From: JBEGQX01 sp041180805
GTDB taxonomy: Bacteria; Planctomycetota; Planctomycetia; Gemmatales; Gemmataceae
Direction of reading: 5' to 3'
Assembly: GCA_041180805.1 (NCBI GenBank)
Contig: JBEGQX010000099.1
Span: forward strand, 1 to 5,153
Length of the DNA: 5,153 nucleotides
The notes beneath the pieces were generated by a model that saw only the letters and a list, made by a program, of their open reading frames with translations, was not told where the DNA came from and made no database searches. Below are positions 1 through 5,153 of the stretch, piece after piece; position 1 is the stretch's first letter; the number at the start of each line of letters is the position of its first letter. Position numbers and translations under genes: made by a program.

Positions 1-491
1 GAAGTATCAGATCCCTGTGTTTCTGCAATCGGGCTTAAGCCCGGTGCCAAGGATGTAGTCGGTATACCCAGATTAGGTGCACCACTGCTGGCAGGTGGAA
101 GTTCTGGTACGCCGGAAGGTGGCTGTGGTGCTGGAATTTCATGAACCTTCTGGCTTGTTTTTTCTTGGTTGAATTTAGTCTGGGTTATTTCGGTAACGGG
201 ATTGCTTGTTGCAATTGGCGCCGGCAAGTTCGTTGCCTTGGGCGTATTGGAAACGCTTATAGCCTGCCCTTCCAGAGGGTTTTCAGTTATAGAAACCGCA
301 CCCGCTCCACTTATCACAGCCTTGTTTGCGTTACCGGAAGGAGCTTCAAGTTTGTTCAGTGAATAAGTTGGTTTGGGTGAGAATTTCTGGTCATCCTTGG
401 TGCACATGGGGCACCATTCAAAGCAGCCTGCCGAGAATAAACTGGCTACGGCCAAAGATTGAATGCCTGCTTTGAATATTTTATTTTTCAT
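1..491 (-). CDS. Putative Pro/Ser/Thr-rich lipoprotein, C-terminus cut off by the window edge
   Basis: Reading from the ATG at 491 towards position 1, the frame is open for 163 codons with no stop, so the 3' end lies outside the window. The N-terminus is a type II signal peptide: basic start (MKNKIFK), a hydrophobic stretch of about 13 residues and a lipobox-like SAGC with Cys23 as the likely lipidated residue. Position -3 is Ser, not the usual Leu/Val/Ile, so the lipobox is imperfect. Directly after it come Cys27 and Cys30 (CFEWCPMC). The rest is low complexity, rich in Pro, Ser, Thr, Ala and Asn, with no recognisable domain; it looks like an extended, secreted, membrane-anchored tether. A Shine-Dalgarno-like AGGGAA (500-505, minus strand) sits 8 bases before the ATG. 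The other ATG just upstream hits a stop after two codons, so this start is preferred. No function can be assigned; the surface-lipoprotein call is inference from the signal peptide. Confidence 0.72.
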   Translation of the reverse strand, partial: MKNKIFKAGIQSLAVASLFSAGCFEWCPMCTKDDQKFSPKPTYSLNKLEAPSGNANKAVISGAGAVSITENPLEGQAISVSNTPKATNLPAPIATSNPVTEITQTKFNQEKTSQKVHEIPAPQPPSGVPELPPASSGAPNLGIPTTSLAPGLSPIAETQGSDT

Positions 492-519
492 GGGATCATT
501 TCCCTAAATCGCTTTTGCC

Positions 520-540
520 ATCGAATCAACTTGATTCGAT
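520..540. promoter_or_regulatory. Perfect palindrome (10-bp arms, 1-base centre) in the leader of the 1-491 lipoprotein gene
   Basis: The arms ATCGAATCAA and TTGATTCGAT are exact reverse complements around a single central base. The site lies 28 bases upstream of the lipoprotein start codon and downstream of the promoter-like boxes at 569-597. It could be a dimeric repressor operator or, in RNA, a 9-bp hairpin with a 3-base loop in the 5' leader. The symmetry is seen directly; the regulatory role is inferred. Confidence 0.4.
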
Positions 541-568
541 TAGTTCAGGCATTGCGAAAAGTGGAGGT

Positions 569-597
569 TGGATAATCCCAATTTTAATTACTGTCAA
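569..597 (-). promoter_or_regulatory. Candidate sigma70-type promoter for the 1-491 lipoprotein gene
   Basis: On the minus strand a consensus -35 box TTGACA (597-592) is followed after 17 bases by TATCCA (574-569), which matches the -10 consensus only at its first three positions. Transcription would start near 562 and give a leader of about 70 bases containing the 520-540 palindrome. The perfect -35 and ideal spacing support the call; the poor -10 weakens it. Confidence 0.3.
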
Positions 598-611
598 TAA
601 CAAATGGAGCA

Positions 612-641
612 CCACAGGCGATTGATTTCAATCACCTGTGG
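612..641 (-). terminator. Stem-loop, probable terminator of the 669-944 lipoprotein gene
   Basis: Two 14-base arms (612-625 and 628-641) are complementary except at one position. In minus-strand RNA that position is a U-G wobble, whereas in plus-strand RNA it would be a C-A mismatch, so the helix is fully paired only in the direction of the lipoprotein gene. Allowing a 4-base loop leaves a 13-bp stem. It begins 27 bases after the gene's stop codon. The U-tract that follows is weak and interrupted (AUUUGUUAUU). A further short pair, CAAAT at 601-605 with ATTTG at 646-650, flanks the stem. A terminator is the best reading; mRNA 3' end protection is an alternative. Confidence 0.55.
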
Positions 642-668
642 ATAAATTTGGGAAGATTGGGGTACTTG

Positions 669-944
669 TTATTTGTTTGGCATTCCACCAGGTCCTGGCA
701 ATGGGGCTGGCAAGGATTGTGCAGGGCCTGCGGTACTAGATTGATTGGTGCTTCCTTCCATGGAGGCAAGTTCCTTGGAAAGTGGGAAAACAGGTGAAGG
801 AGGAACATATTGTGGTGGATGTTCCAGATAATGACCGCTAGGAAGGGTCATGCCGGCAACATGTGTTTGACAACCACTAATGGCGCTAAGAAACAAAGTT
901 GAAAGCGCAAAGCTCAACCCCATCCATTGAATTCGCTTTTTCAT
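669..944 (-). CDS. Small 91-residue lipoprotein with a conserved-looking GHYLEHPPQY core
   Basis: The start chosen is the ATG at 944, because AGGGGAGA (952-959, minus strand) is a strong Shine-Dalgarno at good spacing and the product then begins with a standard signal peptide: MKKRIQW, a hydrophobic stretch, and a clear lipobox ISGC with Cys25 as the lipidation site. An upstream in-frame ATG at 986 would add 14 charged residues in front of the signal and is unlikely. The mature part is only about 67 residues: a motif-like core at residues 31-62 (GMTLPSGHYLEHPPQY, then VPPSPVFPLSKELASME), followed by a low-complexity Ser/Pro/Gly tail. The core resembles small lipoproteins that I associate with planctomycete genomes; this is recollection, not a search. 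It lies in tandem with the second lipoprotein gene but is separated from it by a terminator-like stem. Function is unknown; a short membrane-anchored envelope protein is the most that can be said. Confidence 0.8.
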   Translation of the reverse strand: MKKRIQWMGLSFALSTLFLSAISGCQTHVAGMTLPSGHYLEHPPQYVPPSPVFPLSKELASMEGSTNQSSTAGPAQSLPAPLPGPGGMPNK

Positions 945-1017
945 TTCCCAATCTCCCCTAGATTTACCAATTTCATGACAATCCATGCTCCTTGGAGTGT
1001 CTCACCATTCTTATCGG

Positions 1018-1046
1018 CTGGAAAACTGTCCAGAATTTACTGGAAA
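1018..1046. repeat. Cluster of three CTGGA/TCCAG half-sites in the divergent intergenic region
   Basis: CTGGAAA occurs at 1018-1024 and again at 1040-1046, a centre-to-centre distance of 22 bases (about two helical turns), with an inverted TCCAG at 1029-1033 between them. It lies in the 192-base region between the divergent lipoprotein (start 944) and HExxH-protein (start 1137) genes, where a shared operator could sit. No convincing -35/-10 pair was found in this region for either direction. The motifs are short and chance is possible. Confidence 0.2.
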
Positions 1047-1110
1047 TACCAAAAATATCAGTTCATCCTTTAGTAGCGGTTGCAATGAGGTGACCGATTA
1101 GTTCGGGTTT

Positions 1111-1136
1111 AAGGGAGCGGTTATCCGCTTATTTGC
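1111..1136 (+). promoter_or_regulatory. Ribosome-binding region with a small hairpin between Shine-Dalgarno and start codon
   Basis: The purine-rich AAGGG (1111-1115) is 21 bases from the ATG at 1137, too far for normal use. The 14 bases in between fold into AGCGG-TTAT-CCGCT (1116-1129), a 5-bp GC-rich stem with a 4-base loop. If folded, it leaves just 7 unpaired bases (1130-1136) before the ATG, an ideal effective spacing. In-frame upstream codons reach a TAA at 1110-1112 without an ATG, GTG or TTG, so no alternative standard start explains the distant AAGGG. Confidence 0.4.
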
Positions 1137-1874
1137 ATGAGGCACTACCATACCACCTTGAGCTGGGAATCGGCTGGAAAGCCGGTTCCTCAAGTAAGTT
1201 TTGGAACCAAAAAACACATTCTTCCAAATAAAGTTGGATATCAGGCACCACCGTGGATTGAAACAGGGCCAACAGTCGTGCCATTTGATTTTTCCAAAAG
1301 CATGTTGGATTTGATTGTGGACATATCCAATGTAAGTCCGCACTTTTATCACCTCGATCCCCAAAAGATCCTCGTGACAATAATCAGGGCCCGTAACCAA
1401 CAGAGGCATGGTCTTCAAGCAAGAGTTACCCCGATGCGATTTGAAGGTGGTAACCTGCAATGTAGACGAAGAAACCGGTTGTACGAGGTGCAGCGATATT
1501 TTGTGGATGGGCGCGAGATTTTCTACATTGTCACTTTCTGCCTGCCCAGGTTTCAAAATCAGAGCCTTGAAGGCAAACTTGTCACTGTTTTTCACGAGTT
1601 GTTTCACATCAGTCCTTTTTTTGATGGCGACTTGCGAAGACACCCCGGAAGGTGTTCCTGGCATTCCAGCGATAAAAAAGAATATGATGCCCAAATGCTA
1701 GTGTTTGCCAGAGAATATCTGGCTACCACCCAAAATCCCAAATTGCATGATTTTCTAAGACTTGATTTTTCCCAATTGATAGCCAGACACCAGGGTCTTA
1801 ACGGGTTGTTTGTGCCTGTCCCCAGGCTCTTGCCGCTGAGACAACCAGCCCAAATTTTACCCGCAGAAGATTGA
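1137..1874 (+). CDS. Uncharacterised protein with HExxH zinc-metallopeptidase signature
   Basis: A 245-residue protein with no signal peptide and no membrane segment, so probably cytoplasmic. Its one diagnostic motif is HELFH (residues 153-157, within TVFHELFHISP), the classic zincin motif in which both His bind zinc and Glu acts as catalytic base. A polar block follows: FDGDLRRHPGRCSWH (162-176) and then EYDAQM (182-187). His169 or His176 is a candidate third ligand, with Asp or Glu residues nearby as alternatives. The N-terminal half has a Pro-rich stretch, a likely alpha/beta region and a basic CRRRNR segment (109-114); Cys109, Cys135 and Cys173 are present but form no known cluster motif. 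I do not recognise the family; SprT-like and putative phage metallopeptidases share only the HExxH. The ATG is the first available start (stop codon just upstream), with an unusual ribosome site. It ends 10 bases before the dehydratase gene, so the two are likely co-transcribed. A 198-codon antisense frame over it lacks any motif. Confidence 0.78.
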   Translation: MRHYHTTLSWESAGKPVPQVSFGTKKHILPNKVGYQAPPWIETGPTVVPFDFSKSMLDLIVDISNVSPHFYHLDPQKILVTIIRARNQQRHGLQARVTPMRFEGGNLQCRRRNRLYEVQRYFVDGREIFYIVTFCLPRFQNQSLEGKLVTVFHELFHISPFFDGDLRRHPGRCSWHSSDKKEYDAQMLVFAREYLATTQNPKLHDFLRLDFSQLIARHQGLNGLFVPVPRLLPLRQPAQILPAED

Positions 1875-1884
1875 AAGAACCTGC

Positions 1885-3858
1885 ATGAACGCCGATGAAC
1901 TTTCCCTGGATGAAATATTTCAGTCTGGTGAGCATGTTGCCAAAATTAACACCAAGGCAGCGGGGCCATCTGGTTCACTGCCCTTAACTGAAGAATTACT
2001 TTTAAAGGCCCCAAGTGGTGACCTGTTTGGGTGGTCTCTCAATGTTGGTATGGGTTGGAAACCTGAGGAGATGGGAAGCCCCGAGTTTCTAATTCTTAGC
2101 ACTGCCGGCGGGTTGAGAAATCCAGATGGAACTCCTCTTGCGTTGGGATATCACACCGGGCACTGGGAGGTATCGCTTCTGGTGGAGGAAGCTTCCAGGC
2201 AATTACGGAAGCTGGGTGCCATTCCATTTGCAGGTGCGGTAACAGATCCGTGCGATGGAAGATCCCAGGGAACGACCGGGATGATGGATAGTCTTCCCTA
2301 TCGTAATGATGCGGCAATGGTTCTCCGCCGGCTGGCCAGATCGTTACCCACAAGAAAGGGCGTCATCGGTATCGCAACCTGTGATAAAGGGTTGCCCGCA
2401 ATGATGATGGCACTTGCAGGGTTGCGAGGTTTGCCCGCGGTGATTGTGCCTGGCGGTGTGACCCTACCGCCCGAAAATGGCGAAGATGCCGGCAAAGTTC
2501 AAACGATTGGTGCCAGGTTCTCCCACCAGCAAATCACCTTGGAGGAGGCAGCCATGGCAGGTTGTAGGGCCTGTGCTTCCCCTGGAGGTGGCTGCCAGTT
2601 TCTTGGTACTGCGGCAACATCACAAGTCGTTGCCGAGGCGCTTGGGCTATGTATTCCCCATTCAGCGCTTGCGCCATCTGGCCAGGCTGTTTGGCTAAAG
2701 ATGGGAAGTGATTCTGCCCGATCGGTTCATCATCTTTCCAAAATAGGTGTGGGGATAAGGGATATTCTTACAGATGCCGCCATTCGAAACGCCATGGTGG
2801 TTCATGCGGCTTTTGGTGGTTCCACGAATTTGTTGCTTCATGTGCCAGCCATAGCTCATGCCGCTGGTTTAAGAAGGCCAACCGCTGAAGATTGGAGCGA
2901 GGTAAATCGTAAGGTTCCGCGCTTGGTGGACGCGCTGCCAAATGGGCCGGTCGGGCATTCTACAGTTAGGGTCTTTCTGGCAGGCGGAGTTCCCGAGGTG
3001 ATGCTTCATTTGGCCGGACTGGGCTTGCTGGATACCTCGGTTTTTACGGTTACCGGAAAACGTTTGAGTGAAATTCTAGATGCTTGGGAAAAATCTCCAC
3101 GCAGAAAGATCTGCAAAGAAATCCTTCGAGACAAAGATGGAGTTGATGCATCCGAAGTGATCTACGCGCCTTCCCAAGCCAAGGCCAGGGGCCTAACCTC
3201 GACGGTTTGTTTTCCCAAGGGAAATATTGCACCTGAGGGTTCCGTTATAAAAGCGACTGCGATCGATCCCGCAGTGGTTGGCAAGGATGGAGTTTACCGG
3301 CACCGTGGGCCAGCCCGGGTTTTTCTTTCCGAAAGAGATGCGATTCAAGCCGTTAAGGATAAGAAAATTCAGGCGGGTGATGTGATGGTTCTCATGTGCC
3401 GTGGCCCCATGGGAAGTGGCATGGAGGAGACCTACCAGATAACATCTGCGTTGAAACACCTGCCTTTTGGAAAACAGGTTGCTTTGGTGACGGATGCCAG
3501 GTTTTCCGGGGTTTCAACGGGTGCCTGTATTGGCCATGTGGGCCCCGAGGCTCTCGCAGGAGGTCCGATAGGGAAATTGAAGGAAGGCGATTTGTTGGAC
3601 ATTGAAATTGACCGGGGCAAATTGGAAGGTTCAGTCAACCTAGTTGGAGAAAATGGTCAATTTCTTGGTGTTGAATGGGGGAATAGCCAGATTCAAAAAA
3701 GGCAACTAAGAAGTGATCTTCATGCCGATGAAAATTTGCCAGATGACACAAGATTATGGGCAAATCTTCAGGCGTTATCTGGGGGGACTTGGGGCGGATG
3801 TGTTTATGATGCGGATTGCCTTGAGAAGGCCATCAAGTTAGTTCGAGGGAATAATTAG
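1885..3858 (+). CDS. yjhG: YjhG/YagF-family sugar-acid dehydratase (IlvD/Edd superfamily), probable D-xylonate dehydratase
   Basis: Full-length 657-residue member of the IlvD/Edd dehydratases, closest to E. coli YjhG/YagF (about 655 residues), with clear similarity from N- to C-terminus. The E. coli enzymes convert D-xylonate to 2-keto-3-deoxy-D-xylonate, and this is the likely reaction type; the exact substrate here is inferred. Visible hallmarks: SGDLFGWSLNVGMGW (44-58); Cys123 in DPCDGR, Cys166 in CDKGLP and Cys237 in GGGCQFLG as the iron-sulfur cluster ligands expected for the superfamily; Lys168 of CDK, the residue carbamylated to bind Mg2+ in characterised relatives; HAAFGGSTNLLLH (307-319); GNIAPEGSVIK (446-456); and the active-site stretch DARFSGVSTGACIGH (537-551). 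The C-terminal LPDDTRLWA and SGGTWGGC blocks are also YjhG-like. Cys227 and Cys230 (CRAC) precede Cys237, as in YjhG. Cytoplasmic. The start is the first ATG after the upstream stop, with a poor Shine-Dalgarno, so translational coupling to the HExxH gene is plausible. No frameshift or missing catalytic residue seen. Confidence 0.95.
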   Translation: MNADELSLDEIFQSGEHVAKINTKAAGPSGSLPLTEELLLKAPSGDLFGWSLNVGMGWKPEEMGSPEFLILSTAGGLRNPDGTPLALGYHTGHWEVSLLVEEASRQLRKLGAIPFAGAVTDPCDGRSQGTTGMMDSLPYRNDAAMVLRRLARSLPTRKGVIGIATCDKGLPAMMMALAGLRGLPAVIVPGGVTLPPENGEDAGKVQTIGARFSHQQITLEEAAMAGCRACASPGGGCQFLGTAATSQVVAEALGLCIPHSALAPSGQAVWLKMGSDSARSVHHLSKIGVGIRDILTDAAIRNAMVVHAAFGGSTNLLLHVPAIAHAAGLRRPTAEDWSEVNRKVPRLVDALPNGPVGHSTVRVFLAGGVPEVMLHLAGLGLLDTSVFTVTGKRLSEILDAWEKSPRRKICKEILRDKDGVDASEVIYAPSQAKARGLTSTVCFPKGNIAPEGSVIKATAIDPAVVGKDGVYRHRGPARVFLSERDAIQAVKDKKIQAGDVMVLMCRGPMGSGMEETYQITSALKHLPFGKQVALVTDARFSGVSTGACIGHVGPEALAGGPIGKLKEGDLLDIEIDRGKLEGSVNLVGENGQFLGVEWGNSQIQKRQLRSDLHADENLPDDTRLWANLQALSGGTWGGCVYDADCLEKAIKLVRGNN

Positions 3859-3955
3859 CTTATTTTCAGACTGTTGATTGAAATTCGACCCGACATCAAT
3901 CATAGTAGGGCTTTCCAAGGTCGGAAGCTGAATTAATAAATGAAAGGCGAGCAAA

Positions 3956-5153
3956 ATGTCAGTCAGGCTAAAACTGTTTGTTATGATGGTACTGGAATTT
4001 TTTATTTGGGGGGCTTGGTTGCCACTCATCTTTGGTTATCTGCCCAGCCTTGGGTTTTCCGCAACCGAACAATCCTTGATTTTAAATGCGTTTCCGATCG
4101 CTGCGATTGTTGGAATGTTCTTCTCCAATCAATTTGCGGATCGTACCTTCGCTGCTGAAAAATTCCTTGCCTTCAGTCATCTGGTTGGAGGTCTGGCGAT
4201 TTTGGGGTGTGCCTTTACCCGCGAATTTTGGCCTTTCTTTCTTCTCATGCTTGTTCATTGCCTTCTTTATGTCCCGACTATTTCCATCACTAATTCAATT
4301 GCCTTTGCGAACATGAAGGATGCTCAAAATGAATTTGGTATTGTTCGCATGGGTGGAACCATTGGCTGGATTTTGGCTGCCTGGCCATTTACCTTCATTC
4401 TTGTTGATTGGGATAAGGTAAACGCTGCAAATGCCCAGGGGTTTGTGGCATGGTTGGGAGCTGTTCTGGGTAATGGACTTACAGGGGATGCTTTGAAAGA
4501 TGCCACCAAGTGGACTTACATTGTTTCAGGTGCGGCTTCAGTTATACTCGCTCTATTCAGCCTTGGTTTGCCTCATACGCCTCCTAAAAAGCCGGAAGCC
4601 GGCTCTCAGGACAACCTCGCCTGGCTGGAAGCTTTGAAATTGCTGAAGCATCCTTTTGTCTTGGTTCTTTGGGTAGTCACCTTTATCGATGCGTTTGTTC
4701 ATAACTGTTATTTCAACTGGACGGGAGCTTTTCTTGGCAGTGAAAAGGTTGGTATTCCCGGCAACTGGATCATGCCAGTCATGAGTATTGGTCAGGTTGC
4801 TGAAATTCTGACTATGGTAATTCTTGGTGTAACCCTGAAAAAGCTTGGCTGGAAAGCCACCATGGTGGTTGGAATTCTTGGCCACGCCATTCGGTTTGCC
4901 ACTTATGCATATCTGCCGGAGTACAAGGGACTCATTATTCTTGTGCAGGTGGTGCATGGTATTTGTTACGCGTTCTTCTTTGCCACAGTTTATATCTTTG
5001 TGGATGAATTCTTCCCCAAGGATATTCGCTCCAGCGCACAAGGTTTGTTTAATGTGATGATTCTTGGCGTTGGTGCCTTGGTGGCAAATTCTGTGTGCCC
5101 ATATCTGATTCAGGAAGTGTTTACCAAAAATAAGGTGACGGATTTTCAAAGTT
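3956..5153 (+). CDS. Nucleoside:H+ symporter-family (NupG/XapB-like) MFS transporter, C-terminus cut off by the window edge
   Basis: Open for 399 codons to the right edge with no stop, so it is 3'-partial; NupG-type proteins are about 420 residues, so perhaps the last helix and tail are missing. Hydrophobic segments are visible at about 8-28, 42-60, 70-87, 92-112, 133-150, 186-205, 234-252, 272-290, 300-318, 324-346 and 363-385: eleven of the expected twelve. Motifs shared with NupG include FFIWGAWLP (15-23), YVPTISITNSIAF (105-117), RMGGTIGW (131-138), LPHTPP (205-210), MSIGQVAEIL (276-285), RFATYAY (313-319) and IRSSAQGLF (357-365). It acts in the inner membrane as a proton-coupled importer; the family moves nucleosides, but the substrate here is not established. 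The ATG at 3956 follows AAGGCGAG (3944-3951) at good spacing, and a stop codon lies in frame just upstream. The 97-base gap from the dehydratase has no clear terminator or promoter (only a 7-bp AT-rich inverted repeat at 3875-3902), so co-transcription is possible. An ATG at 3940 is out of frame. Confidence 0.9.
   Translation, partial: MSVRLKLFVMMVLEFFIWGAWLPLIFGYLPSLGFSATEQSLILNAFPIAAIVGMFFSNQFADRTFAAEKFLAFSHLVGGLAILGCAFTREFWPFFLLMLVHCLLYVPTISITNSIAFANMKDAQNEFGIVRMGGTIGWILAAWPFTFILVDWDKVNAANAQGFVAWLGAVLGNGLTGDALKDATKWTYIVSGAASVILALFSLGLPHTPPKKPEAGSQDNLAWLEALKLLKHPFVLVLWVVTFIDAFVHNCYFNWTGAFLGSEKVGIPGNWIMPVMSIGQVAEILTMVILGVTLKKLGWKATMVVGILGHAIRFATYAYLPEYKGLIILVQVVHGICYAFFFATVYIFVDEFFPKDIRSSAQGLFNVMILGVGALVANSVCPYLIQEVFTKNKVTDFQS

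Noticed and set aside
141..366. Two overlapping plus-strand frames of 65-73 codons
   Set aside because: They are shadows of the minus-strand lipoprotein, which has a signal peptide, a Shine-Dalgarno and an uninterrupted frame to the window edge.
669..986. Longer version of the small lipoprotein starting at 986
   Set aside because: It would put 14 polar and charged residues before the signal peptide; the ATG at 944 has the strong Shine-Dalgarno and a normal type II signal start.
1075..1122. Direct repeat AGCGGTT (1075-1081 and 1116-1122)
   Set aside because: Only seven bases, and the second copy is explained by the ribosome-site hairpin; likely chance.
1098..1694. 198-codon open frame on the minus strand, opposite the HExxH gene
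   Set aside because: It has no recognisable motif and lies entirely antisense to a frame with HELFH and tight spacing to the dehydratase gene; the plus frame is much better supported.
3875..3902. Inverted repeat (TGATTGA/TCAATCA) after the dehydratase gene, considered as a terminator
   Set aside because: Seven AT-rich base pairs around a 14-base loop with no following T-run; too weak to call.
3940..4158. 72-codon frame beginning at the ATG at 3940
   Set aside because: It is out of frame with the transporter, whose start at 3956 has the better ribosome site and yields family motifs throughout.
4553..5149. 198-codon open frame on the minus strand, opposite the transporter
   Set aside because: His/Asn/Lys-rich sequence of no family, antisense to clear NupG-like membrane segments; a shadow frame.

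Overview
The window reads as ordinary bacterial chromosome, most likely from a planctomycete or a close relative; this is an inference. Four things suggest it: small Pro/Ser-rich lipoproteins, one with a core (around GHYLEHPPQYVPPSPVFPL) that I associate with planctomycete genomes; an NupG-type major facilitator transporter with a long external loop; a YjhG/YagF-type dehydratase; and mostly weak or unusual Shine-Dalgarno placement. Base composition looks moderate (roughly the upper 40s % GC by eye). There are no RNA genes, mobile elements or CRISPR arrays.

Layout: the left fifth is on the minus strand. It holds two tandem lipoprotein genes, one running off the left edge (1-491) and a complete 91-residue one (669-944). 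Between them lies a compact regulatory stretch: a 14-bp stem that fits a terminator for the 669-944 gene, a promoter-like pair of boxes for the 1-491 gene, and a perfect 10-bp-arm palindrome in that gene's leader. A divergent intergenic region (945-1136) separates these from a plus-strand cluster.

The plus-strand cluster has three genes: an unrecognised protein with an HExxH zinc-protease signature (1137-1874); 10 bases later, a full-length YjhG/YagF-family sugar-acid dehydratase (1885-3858); and 97 bases after that, a nucleoside:H+ symporter-family (NupG/XapB-like) transporter that runs off the right edge (3956-5153). The tight spacing suggests at least the first two are co-transcribed. A dehydratase plus a transporter would make sense as uptake and first-step breakdown of a sugar acid or related metabolite, but the substrate cannot be read from the sequence and the role of the HExxH protein is unknown.

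Most notable points: a small hairpin between the Shine-Dalgarno and the start codon of the HExxH gene that would correct an otherwise too-long spacing; the compact terminator/promoter/palindrome stretch between the lipoproteins; the uncharacterised HExxH family coupled to a sugar-acid dehydratase; and the small lipoprotein family. I do not see convincing evidence of a wholly new multi-gene system.
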